A stretch of 64,000 bases of DNA, taken from assembly GCA_018806915.1 (NCBI GenBank), contig JAGKQI010000064.1, forward strand, positions 682,001 through 746,000, given 5' to 3'. Of the stretch, positions 18,988-30,073 are shown piece after piece. This DNA comes from Phytophthora colocasiae (lineage: Eukaryota > Oomycota > Peronosporomycetes > Peronosporales > Peronosporaceae). A program made the position numbers and the translations under genes. Positions within the stretch are counted from its first letter, which is position 1, and each line of letters opens with the position of its first letter. The notes beneath the pieces are model-generated. The model saw nothing but the letters and a program-made list of their open reading frames with translations, had not been told where the DNA came from and searched no databases.

Positions 18988-20240
18988 CTCCGATATCTTT
19001 GCAAAACACTAAGGACTCTGGTACGTTGCTGTCGACGCTGTTGGCGCTTGTAGGTACCGGTAGTGACAATTGGTGAGTCACAAACGGCAAAGCGACTGAG
19101 ATGGCGACAGAAAACAGCAAACGTACATGTAGCTCGAAAGATGCGCGTTGGCATCGGCTTTAGGAAGGAAATTGAAGTTGATTAACTGGTACTTCTTGGC
19201 TTGGGCTATTGAATTCTGAAGGTTTGATTGTAATTGTGATATTGAATTTTTGAATGCTAATCATTTCATTTGGAAAGGAAGTACCCCGGACTCGAACCTA
19301 CGCCAAGTGCATAGCTTTGTAGGGAACCCTCTTGGGGTCGGGGGTGGTAGCACGTGTGTAGTATCTTGTTACTACTTACGTAAATGTAAAGAAGCCAAAT
19401 ATTGCTGTTCTTCTCCACAGTATGAACAACGGAAAATGATGTTTATGTATCTACCTCTCAGTAAGATCGTAACGTGTCCGTCGGTCACGCCCCTCTCCAC
19501 CGGCCTGAGCCTCTCGGTTGGCATCTCTTTTTGGTGCGCGTCTCGATACATTTCTAAACACTTTTCTCCTATCAAAGCAGCTGCACCTACCCTATTGACT
19601 AAAAACTTCTTTCCAGAAATTACAAAAGTAGCACTGTCCACATAATTATTCGGACTTATCTGGAACGTTCTCGAACTTAATCGGATTTTTCGAACCTAAT
19701 CGGATTTTTCGATTCACATTTTCGCTCATTTCAACATCGGCGCCGTCGACGACACTAGGAGCGCGAACGGCGCGGGCTCTAGAGCAGCGAGGAGGAAGCG
19801 AGCGCCGCAGAGAAGGTAGGTAGGTGTAGCCACATAGAATATTAAAGTATTAATAAAGTCTTTACGGCTTCGGGAGTTCCGCCTGTTGGGAGAACTGGTA
19901 CCTTCTGGGGCAACCAAGACTTACTGTGCGCGTTAGAGAGGGAAACCGGAGCCGTGCATTGGGTGAGATATCCACCACTGCACGGAGGGATGGACATCCT
20001 AAGACGGCCATACTGATGAGGCCTAGCCAGCCCCCAGAGGGGCCCATTCCCTGCCCAGAGTTGCCAGGACGACCCTCTCGAAGCAAACGTTACAGTAGAG
20101 TCACAGTTTCGTTCCTCTCTGGCAAAACGTGTCGTTCCGAGGCGGGGATTTCTACCCCCGGAGGCACAATTCCAGGACACGAGGGCGATAAGGAGGTTGC
20201 AGCTGGACCCCGTTGCACGTACTAAGGTTTAGTCCTGTCG
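18988..20240. other. Intergenic sequence, no confident gene
   Basis: A minus-strand frame at 19372-19641 (89 codons) has reasonable composition but matches nothing I know. Near 19276-19286 the minus strand reads GGTTCGAGTCC, a perfect Pol III B-box, without a foldable tRNA around it; a tRNA-derived SINE remnant is possible. At about 19676-19710 there is a short tandem repeat (cggatttttcgaacctaat type). From about 19740 the sequence becomes GC rich and may be the 5' part of Helitron H1. Confidence 0.4.
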
Positions 20241-20669
20241 CACCTTTGCTCTCCGGAGCCGCGACCCTGAGGCGCGCCGAGGCGCTGAGGCAGATCCATG
20301 TGGCGAGAAGAGCCGGCTTAGCCGGGCCGCCTGCCTTATCCTGGTCGTGTATGGGACCGGCACGTTGGTTTTGGGGGTGACCCCAGTCCCGTGCTTCTGA
20401 GTCCGCGACAGGGCGCGTGCGGACAGCCACGTGGCATGGTCGCGGACCTGCCGTGTCATTGGGGACAGTGACTTGAGGGCTTATGGCTTACCTTTTGTTT
20501 AGCGGCGAACTGAGACCTTCTACTTCGGGAAAAGGAAATCTTTTGCCGCGGCATCTGGAACCGCTTACCGCACGTTTTTTCAAGCACAACAAGAAGCGCG
20601 AAGAAGTAGACAATGAAGAAAGTAAGAGTGTAGACTAACGTAGGTTTGTGTTAAGTGTTTGTAGGAACG

Positions 20670-21816
20670 ATGGGGAGAAAGCGCAAGTACGGAAGCGAAG
20701 AAGAAATCAAAGCAGCTTATCGCTCCAGAAGGTCACGAAGAACCTGCTGCAAAGCGACGACGGATGAAGACCCTCAGTGCAGCTTTGATCCGGTTTAGAA
20801 AGCAGCAGTCTGAGACGAGAGAACAGGAGAATGCAGACGCCATTCCGGCCGTTGTCAGCGCGTTGCAGGCTGTTGATATCGGGTCGGAACAAAATGCGAC
20901 GGTGGCAAGTGCTTCAACCGCTGTCGCAGAACCTCCACAACCTGCCAACACTGGGTTTGCAGTAGGTATGGAACCTGTAACAAATAATCAACAAGAGCCA
21001 CGACGTAGTCCAACAGCCAGGCGTTCCCGAGCCAATATGACACCGTCTCAATTAGCTCGCGTTCGTGCGGCAGATGCGGAGAGGAAACGTCGGACAAGGG
21101 CGAACCGATCGGAGTCGCAAATAGATCGAGATCGGCGACGAGATGCCGAACGTGCGAGAGCTCGGCGAGCGCTAATGAATCCCGGTGAATTAGAAGAAGA
21201 CGCCACCGCTCGACGAACGACAAGAGCGGCTATGACGGAGGAAGATCTTGATCGTCGAAGAGAGGAAGTCCGATTTCAACGCCGGTCTCGAAAGTACCAA
21301 AAAGGGCTTGCGTACTACGAAGAGTTCGATCCCGCTATCATTCCTGGCGGTCGCCATTATTTCTCCCGGTACACGGACGATACCCTGGAGCACGAACGAG
21401 TGTGTCAGCACTGCGGCGCTTGGAAATTTCCGGATGAAAGCGAAGGAAGTTGTTGTCGTAAGGGATTGGTGGATGTTTCTCCCCCTCGCGAAGCTCCGGC
21501 TGAACTTAACAGACTGTTTGGCAACCCGAGATTTAAGCAGTCGATCCGCGCATACAACAACGTCTTCGCGTTCACCTCAATGGGATCCTCACGTACCCGC
21601 TCTCTCAACGTTGATGAAAGGGTAACTCGAAGTGGTGTATACAACTTCCGCGTACAGGGATCTGTTTGCCATCGCATGGGGGCATTGCTACCACCACCGA
21701 ACCGGCGACCGATGTTTGCGCAAGTATACATTAATGATCCGGATATGGAAGCACGCGTAGCAAGCCGTATGGGGATGACAGAAGGATTGGACCCGGCCAT
21801 ACTCGCAGAAATATGA
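20670..21816 (+). pseudogene. H1 RepHel N-terminal region, frameshifted
   Basis: The ATG at 20670 begins MGRKRKYGSEEEI, matching MGRKRKYNTAMEI at the start of H2 (26067). A frameshift near 20726 moves the rest into the frame open at 20764-21816, which contains an Arg-rich linker, a zinc-finger-like CQHCGAWKFPDE...CC segment (about 21408-21450) and SIRAYNNVFAFTSMGSS. It then stops where an internal deletion joins it to later Rep sequence. The N-terminal part of Helitron Rep is thought to bind DNA. Confidence 0.8.
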
Positions 21817-21817
21817 C

Positions 21818-22453
21818 TGTCACATCAACGTGGAAGTATGCGCTACAAACAAGGCGGTGAAGTACATCTACAAGTATGTCTACAAGGGTTCGGATATGAC
21901 GACGATCACTATTGAAGGAGAGGAAATTCAGGCGAACGAGATTCTTCAGTACTTACTGGGTCGTTACATTTCTCCGGTAGAGGCTTGCATGCGACTGTTC
22001 GGATTTCCCACACAAGCTTCATCACATGCCGTTGTGACTCTTCCTATCCACCTGGAAGGAATGAGTCTGGTCACGTATCGAGATCATGCAACGACTCCAC
22101 AGCTTCAGAATTTGGTCCGCCGAGGAGATCGAACGAAATTGACAGCGTTTTTCAACCTGTGCATGCAAGACCCAGAAGGAACCGCTGATTTGTTGTACAA
22201 GGATGTGCCGGTGAAGTACAGGTGGGATGACCGTTTGAAGTATTGGGTACCGTACAGAAGATACGTTGCTTCGCTGGGTAGATTGGTGCACGTCTCGCCA
22301 CAAGACCCAGAGCGGTTTTACCTTCGACTTCTACTGTGCCATCGGCGATCACCCCAATCATTCGAAGATATTCGCACAGTGAATGGAGTGGTTTATGATA
22401 CCTTTCACGACGCAGCACTGGCTGCTGGGTACTTGGAGAATGATCAAGAGTGA
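21818..22453 (+). pseudogene. H1 Rep C-terminal part after deletion
   Basis: Downstream of the deletion the frame resumes with CHINVEVCATNKAVKYIYKY and NEILQYLLGRYISPVEACM, the conserved Tyr-containing C-terminal part of the Helitron Rep domain. The HUH motif itself, present in H2 as LPHAHILM, is missing. The frame ends at a TGA (22451-22453) that replaces the Trp found at the same place in H2 (DREWEEC). Without HUH this element could only move with Rep supplied in trans. Confidence 0.85.
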
Positions 22454-22486
22454 GAAGAATGCTTAGCGGAGGCAGTTTCGTATAAG

Positions 22487-24448
22487 ATGCCATCCGCTTT
22501 GCGCCAACTCTTGGGAATCATTTTGGTTTACTCGCTACCCGACCATGCCGCTGCTCTGTGGGATCGGTTTAAGAAGGATTTGTCAGAAGACTTTTTCAGA
22601 TCCATCCAGGGAAGAGACGCACAAAACAACATTGACCGTGACGAGGAAGTCAGCTTGCGCATGGCAGAGTACAAGTGTCTGATGTGGCTGGCGGACTATC
22701 TGATTTCGAACGGAAAGACGCTGCGTATGTATGGACTTCCTGGTCTCGAAACGTACAGCGACGTTTCTGACGAAGTCGCACGCCAGTCTGCGGATCCTAT
22801 GGATATCGTCGCACAGGAGGTAGCCGCGTACGAACCGGACGACCTTGAGAGAACTGCGACGCTTGCGGATCAGATGAACCAGAACCAGAAAGACATTTTT
22901 GACCAAGTCATCGAAGCTGTAAACCGCCCAGTCGGTGGACGGAAGCTGTTTTTTGTGGACGGTCCGGGTGGAACTGGTAAATCGTTCTTGCTGGAGCAGA
23001 TACTTGCTAATGTCCGTCTACAGAGAAAGGTGGCGATTGCAGTGGCTTCCAGTGGAATCGCAGCGACGTTATTGGCAGGAGGACACACGGCACATTCTAC
23101 ATTTCGGATTCCGCTTAAACTGTCCGAGTTTTCGACATGTAGTCTGTCTTGGCAGAGCCAGAAGGCAGAACTGATCCGCAAGGCAAGTTTAATCATCTGG
23201 GATGAAGCTCCTATGATGAATCGAGCGTGCTTCGAAGCGGTGGATCGGTCGTTCCGGGATATTATGAAGAACGAGTTGGAGCCATTCGGAGGCAAGGTCA
23301 TGGTTTTCAGTGGAGATCATCGACAGATCCTGCCTGTGTTGAAGGATGCTACTCGAGCAGAAACGCTGGATGCTTGCTTCAAGTCTTCTTCACTGTGGAC
23401 CCATCTACGGCAAGTGCGTCTGACGGAGAATATGCGTGTTCAGACGGCTCCGGACCCAGCAAGCGCCGCTGAATTGGCAGAGTTTTCCGACTTCTTGTTT
23501 CAGATTGGGGAGGGTCGATATCCATTCAACTCCGATATCAGTGAGAACGACATATGCCTTCCACTCGACATGTGCATCATACCAGACACACGAGGGGATG
23601 ATCGATGGGATGACGAAGAAACCAAAGAGAACGAAGACATGGAAGCACCTCCAAACTTCAATCTTCTACCGCCAGCGGAATCATCAGCTGATCGAGATGT
23701 TGATGATCTGGACGAGAACAGGCGGAAGCGCAACGTCAATGCGCTTATTGATGCAGTGTATCCTGGTGTTGGTGACGACAATCTTCCGGATGACTACTTC
23801 GTTGAACGAGCCATTTTGGCACCAACGAACGCAAGTGTGAGGAGAATTAACGACATGGTCTCGGAACGTCTATCAGGAGAAACAAAAGAGTACCTCTCTG
23901 TTGACAGTCTCAAAGGTGTTGCGGATCCAAACATGTTTGAGCCAGAGTTCTTGAACTCTCTGAATTTCTCCGGTATCCCGCCACACCGGATTGTATTGAA
24001 AGTTGGAACTCCGATCATTATGATTCGCAACCTGAACAGCGACGCAGGATTGTGTAACGGAACACGACTTCGAGTGGTGTCACTGCGTGAGCGAAGCATT
24101 GAAGCTACGATTATGACTGGGCCGTTCAAGGGAAAGCGAGTATTCATTCCGCGCATCATCTTCTACAATGAAGATGACGACAAGGAATTCCCGTTCAAGC
24201 TTCGGCGAAAACAGTTTCCTGTGGTTCCGGCATTTGCGATGACGATAAACAAGGCCCAAGGACAGTCTATCCACCACGTAGGGATCTACCTCGAGTCCCC
24301 TGTGTTCGCGCATGGACAGCTGTATGTCGCGTTGTCGAGGGTGACTTCACGGAAGGCGATCAAGATAGCCGTGGACCCGGAAGCTATCGACGAGGACGGG
24401 AACGTACACACCAAGAACATTGTCTATCGGGAGATCTTCGAGTTCTAA
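22487..24448 (+). CDS. H1 PIF1-family helicase, intact frame
   Basis: About 650 codons are open after the nonsense codon at 22451. The Walker A box FVDGPGGTGKSFLLEQI is at about 22955-23005, Walker B LIIWDEAPMM at about 23190-23220 and GDHRQILPVL at about 23310-23345. The late helicase motifs FAMTINKAQGQSIHHVG and YVALSRVTSRKAIKI (about 24230-24370) follow. PIF1-like helicases unwind DNA 5' to 3' and in Helitrons form the second half of one RepHel polypeptide. Here the helicase half is the only intact part; the ATG at 22487 would permit separate translation but I have no evidence for it. Confidence 0.85.
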   Translation: MPSALRQLLGIILVYSLPDHAAALWDRFKKDLSEDFFRSIQGRDAQNNIDRDEEVSLRMAEYKCLMWLADYLISNGKTLRMYGLPGLETYSDVSDEVARQSADPMDIVAQEVAAYEPDDLERTATLADQMNQNQKDIFDQVIEAVNRPVGGRKLFFVDGPGGTGKSFLLEQILANVRLQRKVAIAVASSGIAATLLAGGHTAHSTFRIPLKLSEFSTCSLSWQSQKAELIRKASLIIWDEAPMMNRACFEAVDRSFRDIMKNELEPFGGKVMVFSGDHRQILPVLKDATRAETLDACFKSSSLWTHLRQVRLTENMRVQTAPDPASAAELAEFSDFLFQIGEGRYPFNSDISENDICLPLDMCIIPDTRGDDRWDDEETKENEDMEAPPNFNLLPPAESSADRDVDDLDENRRKRNVNALIDAVYPGVGDDNLPDDYFVERAILAPTNASVRRINDMVSERLSGETKEYLSVDSLKGVADPNMFEPEFLNSLNFSGIPPHRIVLKVGTPIIMIRNLNSDAGLCNGTRLRVVSLRERSIEATIMTGPFKGKRVFIPRIIFYNEDDDKEFPFKLRRKQFPVVPAFAMTINKAQGQSIHHVGIYLESPVFAHGQLYVALSRVTSRKAIKIAVDPEAIDEDGNVHTKNIVYREIFEF

Positions 24449-24560
24449 GTGCATCATTTCATATTTCTTTTGAATAAAATCTCTTACTTTCATGTCATAT
24501 TTTCAACTTCACTGGTCTTTATTAACCTTACCCAAACTACTGGGACCAATCATGCCCCCG

Positions 24561-24590
24561 CGCCCGCGTAGCGGGCGCCCAGAGCGCTAG
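24561..24590 (+). terminator. Helitron H1 3' hairpin and CTAG end
   Basis: A 7-bp perfect stem cgcccgc/gcgggcg with loop gta is followed by a 9-base spacer and CTAG, then host T. This is the standard Helitron 3' terminus (hairpin plus CTRR), which acts as the rolling-circle termination signal. H2 has the same stem at 39724-39740. Confidence 0.9.
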
Positions 24591-24593
24591 TTA

Positions 24594-26066
24594 TCCACAC
24601 TATCCTTAAAATCGCAAAGTGTCTGTCCGTAGTCCGCACACCCGGCCACAAAATTATCATTGGACAAAATTAAGCTAAGTACGATTTAAGTTCCGGCTAC
24701 CTCAGAAGTTCGTCATTTCGAAAAGAGCGGCCAAGGACACAGCACCAAGGACAGCGACCAGCGGACACCGGCGAAAGCGAAGCCTGTAGACAGTGTATGT
24801 GAATGTTTATAATATAATTAATTTCTTTTCTGCCCTATTTCTTGCTCTACCACCTCTCTCGCTCTTCGGAGCCCGACGCTGAGGCGCCCATGCTGCCCGC
24901 AAGCAGTATGGGAAGTCTCATACCCAATCCGGGGTAAGGGGCAGCACAAACAGCGATAAAAGCCGGCTTTTCCGGGCTGTCTGCCTCTCCCCGGACCCAG
25001 TCGTCGGTAATGGGACCCGGTGCAATGCGGTGGTAACACCCATTGCACCTCTGTGTCCGTGGTAGAGCACAGTGTGACAACCCTAAGGGTGAAGGAGCCC
25101 CCCATTGCTCACCGTACCGGTATAACCGGTTTGCTTTATGGGTTAACTGATGGTAATAGGTTAACCCCACTTGCACCGAGTGTTGGTAATACTACTGCGT
25201 TACGAGGCACTGGGGTTGGTCATGCTCTCACAGGGAGAGCCTCCGAAACCGCACTGCTAAACATCATACTATTCCATAAGGAAGGTTTTGAGAGGGAGAC
25301 ACGGAAATTCATTTCCACCAATGATAGATCGTCTTATAGGCCAACCCCGTCACTATACACTCTTTAACCCTAATCTCATTAGCTCATTTATTTATTTTTC
25401 TTTATATAAACTTTAGTAATAAATATTCGGCTCCACGCTCCGTGTTCTATGCTTAGGAGCTAATACTCAACTGAGTTGTTAGTCACGGCATCCCAAAACC
25501 GTCGTCAATAACAACTACCACATAAACAGCATTTTACCAAAATAAAATACAAACAATTTCTGGTGGTTCAATATAAACAAATAAAAGTAGCCTTTATTAT
25601 TATTGTGTGATCCACAATAATAGTGAACGGTATACTTAAAATAGCTAGGACCTGGAAACCTGATTTGTGTACCGTGTAGCCCATGGTACACGGAGGAAGG
25701 TGGATGCCTAGAGAAGTAAGACTTGATCGGTCATCCGTGCTGCCCGCGGTTGATAGAGGAAAGTAGATGCTTCGTTGGTTCGTAACGGCGTGTGGGGAAA
25801 CAAACAAGGACACTATGTAAAAAAGAAGCACATTAAAAGAGGCTGTAAAATTAATACAAAGGTTTGTAGAAGATTCTAAATAGATAGCTATTGGATCTGA
25901 GACAAAAAGAAATAGTGATGGGTGCAGCTTTAAGGACAAAATGGAGTTGGTAGACGTGTATGACTGTGTTCCCTCTTTAAACCGTCCTCTCCAAGTTTTC
26001 GACAATCTGTGGTTCTCTAAACGACTGTGTTATTACGTGGATATTGCGTGGATATATAGCTGCACG
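24594..26066 (+). other. H2 5' noncoding region
   Basis: There is no recognisable gene between the H2 5' end and the RepHel start. A GC-rich stretch at about 24860-25060 (ctcttcggagcccgacgctgaggcgc, then agccggctt..ccgggctg) parallels 20241-20370 upstream of the H1 ORF, so it is probably part of the Helitron leader. The rest is AT rich. Confidence 0.5.
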
Positions 26067-27763
26067 ATGGGACGGAAACGGAAGTACAACACAGCAATGG
26101 AAATCGAGAACGCGTTCCGCGCTCCGGAGGGAGAGGAAACTGAACCAGCCCGGAAGCGGAGGATTAAGAGCAAGAATGCAGCCTTAAGTCGACTCCGCAA
26201 GCGAGAAGAAACTGGTCTGGAAGAAGTACGTGATGCGACAGGAATGGAGAATGGAGAACACGGCATCGCGACTACAGTGGATGGAGATGTACGTGAAACA
26301 CAGATGGAAAACGATGGAAATATAGCTGTTATGGATGCAATAGTACGACTGAATGAACCGTCTGGACGAGCGAACGACTCGATACAACGTCGACAATCCC
26401 GGCCCCGCCGTAGGGCAGACATGAGTGCCTCTCAGTTAGCAGAGGTTCGGCGAGAAGACCGGGAGCGAAAAGAGGCTAAACGAAGGGAAGATGAGGCAGC
26501 TCGGCGGCTCAATCAGCTGTTTCAGGAGGAGCGGCGACAAAGACTATCTCAAGAGGAGAGATTGGCAGAGCAATCACGAAATTCCGCTGCGCGCACTTTA
26601 CAACGACTGGAACTGAACGAGGAGGCGCGGCAGGAACTTCAACTACGCGACACTGCATCTCGAGGTGCAGCACGGGAACGAATGACTGATGATGAGTGAT
26701 TGCTACAGCGCGAGGCACAGCGGTTTCGAAATAGATCCCGTAAATACAAGAAAGGATACGCGAACCATGAAGATTTTGTTTCCAGTATTATTCGAGGGCG
26801 GGACACGTTACACGGGAGACACTATTTTTCGCGTTTTCTAAATGGCCGTGACGGTGATGAACGCGTGTGTCCTCATTGCGAGGCATGGAAATTCCCAGGC
26901 GAGACGGGTAATTGTTGTTGCAAGGGAGGAAAAGTCAATTTGCCACCGCGCCGAGAAGCCCCGCGGAAGCTAAGACTGCTCTTCGACAATCCAGCGTTAT
27001 GAAGTCAATTCGAGCATACAACAACGTCTTTGCTTTCACGTCAATGGGTGCGTCAACGTCAGAACCACTTCACGTGGACGAAAGTGTTACGCGTCGAGGT
27101 GTTTACAACTTTCGAGTAATGGGGACAGTTTGCCATCGAATGGGATCGCTTCTTCCGCCTTCAGGAGGAAACCCTATGTTTGCTCAAATTTACATCAACG
27201 ATCCAGACAGTGCTGCACGTGTGTTAAGCCGGATTCGTATGACCGATGGACTAAGCGAAGAGTTCGTCAGTGACATTGATGCTGTGATGGAAGAGCATAA
27301 TCCGTGTGCACAACAATTTTTACATGCACGGGAAATTCTCATTGAGCGAAGCAGACCTGCACTAGAAGCAGCAAGAGCTGAACGGGCCAGACGTCGTGAG
27401 GAAGAGGGCAAACAGGAGGAAGATATGCATGAACCCCTCATTGATCCGGATATCGACTGTGTACTTCGTCTGCACGTTGATCGTGGCGGTAACCCTGGGA
27501 CTCATAATACCCCCACCACTTCGGAGGTTGCTGAAACCAGAACCGTTACGACGATGTGGAAGAGGAAGTTGGTCGGCGTGGTGGAGGAGGTCGACAAGAT
27601 CAAAATGTGGAGGAAGAACTGGGTGAGTGGGGGTACGTGGTGCAATTCGAGGATGGCACTGAGGAAAGGCGCAAAACGACAATGCCTCTGTGAGAATTCG
27701 TCGCATATTTGTTGTATGACCGCACAGGAAGTCATTCCCTCTTACTTCTCGGTGGGCGACTAA
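26067..27763 (+). pseudogene. H2 RepHel N-terminal region, broken
   Basis: The ATG at 26067 starts MGRKRKYNTAMEI. The frame has a Glu/Arg-rich coiled linker, then a TGA at 26697-26699 within an otherwise conserved segment. It resumes in the same frame (QREAQRFRNRSRKYKKGYAN), has a zinc-finger-like CPHCEAWKFPGE region (about 26870-26900), shifts frame near 27000 and continues with SIRAYNNVFAFTSMGAS to about 27540. Another shift then leads to the Rep frame open from 27709. At least three lesions make the N-terminus non-functional. Confidence 0.8.
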
Positions 27764-29547
27764 CCCAACAATATTGCGTTGATCAGTGGGCAAAAGCAGA
27801 ACAAGAACGCCTTCGGTACATCGAGAACAATCAACTCGAATTTCGACTCGAATCGATACAAGGTCTTACAGATGCGTATAGATACGAGAGTACAGAAGCT
27901 CAACGAGGCGCCGATATAGATGAACTACTACAGGAGGCTGCTAATCCAACAGTCAATCGGCGACGTCAAAACGAGTCTGGTGATGCTGCGGAGGTAGACG
28001 CGGGCGATGTTGGCAGGCGATTAATTCTACCGCCTTCGTTTACAGGTGGACCTCGCTACATGTATCAAAGGTTTCAAGATGCCATGGCCATCGTTCGCGA
28101 ATTAGGGGCTCCCAACCTGTTCATTACGATGACATGTAACCCAAAATGGGTGGAGATCAAGGAGAACATTCGGCCGGGACAGACAGCATCAGACAGACCT
28201 GACATCGTGGCTCGGGTTTTTATGCGGAAATTGAAAAGTCTTTGTAAGGATCTCGATGAGGGCATTTTGGGAATTCAGACTGCTCGGATTCACGTCGTCG
28301 AATACCAAAAGCGCGGACTGCCTCATGCACACATTTTGATGATTTTACGACCCGAGGATAAGCCCGTTACGGCAGAAGACATCGACCGTTTGGTTTCAGC
28401 GGAGTTACCTGACCCAAATGAAAATCCTGACCTTTACGAGACTGTGTTGTCGTGTATGATGCATGGTCCATGTGGAGATCAGAACAAAACGTGTCCGTGT
28501 ATGAAGAATGGGAAATGCTCTAAAAAGTTCCCTAAGCCTTTCGCGGAAGCAACGACAATGGCAGTGGATAAATATCCAGTATACAGACGACGTCGACGAG
28601 AAGCTGGGAATTTGCAGCGTGGGGACAAAGTGTGGGATAATGCCACGATCAACCAATGGATTGTCCCGTACAATCCGTATCTTTCGCAAAAGTACAACTG
28701 TCACATCAATGTGGAGGTTTGTGCGACGAACAGGGCAATCAAGTACATCTACAAGTACGTGTACAAAGGAGCAGATATGACCACCATTACGATCGAAGGT
28801 CAGGTTGAGGAGCACTCCCTTAACGAAATCCTGCAGTATTTACTGGCTAGATATGTATCCCCTGTCGAAGCGTGTATGCGCCTTTTCAGACATCCTACCC
28901 AAGGATCAACGCACAACGTGGTTAAACTGGCTGTCCATTTGCCTGGGCAGAGCTCAGCAGTGTACCGGGCAAGCGCAACAAACGATCAGATTCGCCGGAT
29001 GATTCGTCGGGGTGACAGGACGACACTGACCGCGTTTTTCTTGCTGTGTATTATGGAGCCAAACGTAGCTGGGACAATGTTGTACAAAGATATTCCCACG
29101 GTATACCGGTTGAACAAGAGGAATAAAGAATGGGTCCAGTACAGAAAGTATGTACCTTCCATTGGGCGAATTGTTTACGTCTCACCACAAGACCCGGAAC
29201 GGTTCTACTTGCGACTTTTACTTGGTAACATACGTGGACCAACGTCGTATGAAGACTTAAGGACTATTGACGGGGTTACGTACGGTACCTTCCACGAAGC
29301 CGCTCTGGCAGCTGGATATTTAGACAATGATCGGGAATGGGAGGAGTGTCTGACTGAGGCGGCGCATGAGCGCATGCCGTACCAGCTCCGACAGCTTTTC
29401 GCTATCATTTTGGTGTACTCTCTTCCGAGTAGCCCACTAAGTTTGTGGGAACGATTCAAGGACAAGCTTAGTGAAGATTTTCAACGAGCGCTTGATGCCG
29501 AGATGGACGACCCACGGGTGGAGTATAGATGTAATGGGTCTACCTAG
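27709..29547 (+). pseudogene. H2 Helitron Rep core with HUH motif
   Basis: This is the Helitron_like_N and Rep domain: LLLGGRLTQQYCVDQWAKAEQ near the start, GGPRYMYQRFQDAMAIVREL, the two-histidine nuclease motif EYQKRGLPHAHILMIL at about 28300-28345, a cysteine cluster (MHGPCG...CPCMKNGKCSKKFP), and NEILQYLLARYVSPVEACM with the nicking Tyr region. The frame runs to 29547, but its last codons lie in the LTR of Gypsy-B, which inserted after 29529. Across the insertion the reading frame continues exactly at 37926. Rep nicks and joins the transposon ends during rolling-circle replication. Confidence 0.9.
29525..29529 (+). repeat. Target-site duplication ATAGA (left)
   Basis: ATAGA precedes the Gypsy-B LTR here and follows the other LTR at 37921-37925. 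A perfect 5-bp duplication is standard for Ty3/gypsy integration and fixes both element ends. Confidence 0.95.
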
Positions 29548-29971
29548 ACCTATTAGGTGGCGTACACGTGCGCTTACGTGTATGAGGAAGCGTGCAATTA
29601 GAATAGACTTAATTTAAGTATACTTATTTAAATAAGTATAATTAAATCAAATATAACTAAATTAAACTGCAAAATACCGTAAAATGAGAACTGTTATTGA
29701 ATTTGCCATAAGCCAATTATGGACCTCCTAAAACTGTTTGTTATCTATTTCTAAAGGGTCTGCCAACGTGCTCAGTGATTGGTAGAAATCCGTTACTTTC
29801 TACCAATAATATGCACAGATGCACACGAACCATCCAATAATGTGGTTCGCCCATGTATCCTTTGGTGTGTACAGCACACCAAGGTCTGAGGCCCATTTCC
29901 AGCCTCTAACAGTTATTCTAACTGTTAGAGTTACAAGTGGTACAACCACTTGTACGTGTAACCCCGTTACA
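29530..29971 (-). repeat. Gypsy-B 3' LTR (442 bp)
   Basis: In plus orientation it starts TGTAATGGG and ends CCCCGTTACA. It lacks 18 bp (present at about 37703-37720 in the other LTR) and with them one arm of the ctgccaac/gttggcag hairpin. Purine tract on the element strand: the complement of ccatcccccccgtt at 29972-29985. Confidence 0.95.
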
Positions 29972-30073
29972 CCATCCCCCCCGTTAAGATTCGACGTATC
30001 GGTCTCGATACGTCAATCAACAGAACTTGACAAGACCGTCAAGTTCCCAAGAGAAATCCGAGTTCATTTCGCA

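Larger units (their letters stand above)
20241..24590 (+). mobile_element. Helitron H1, Rep-deleted
   Basis: A rolling-circle transposon on the plus strand encoding a Helitron N-terminal region, a truncated Rep and a PIF1-family helicase. The 3' end is diagnostic: a perfect GC-rich hairpin (cgcccgc-gta-gcgggcg, 24561-24577), ten bases, then CTAG (24587-24590) followed by T. The 5' end is not resolved; sequence from about 20241 shares its organisation with H2 around 24860-25060, so the true start lies upstream. About 1.4 kb that would encode the HUH nuclease core is deleted at 21816. Confidence 0.85.

Noticed and set aside
19276..19286. tRNA gene suggested by a B-box on the minus strand (also near 40051-40063)
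   Set aside because: The flanking bases do not form a T-stem, acceptor or anticodon arm, and no A-box was seen. At most SINE remnants.
29819..30073. Upstream extension of the antisense ORF into the LTR
   Set aside because: The codons 29819-30073 are LTR and leader sequence full of hairpins; the ATG at 30074 begins the composition change and is preferred.
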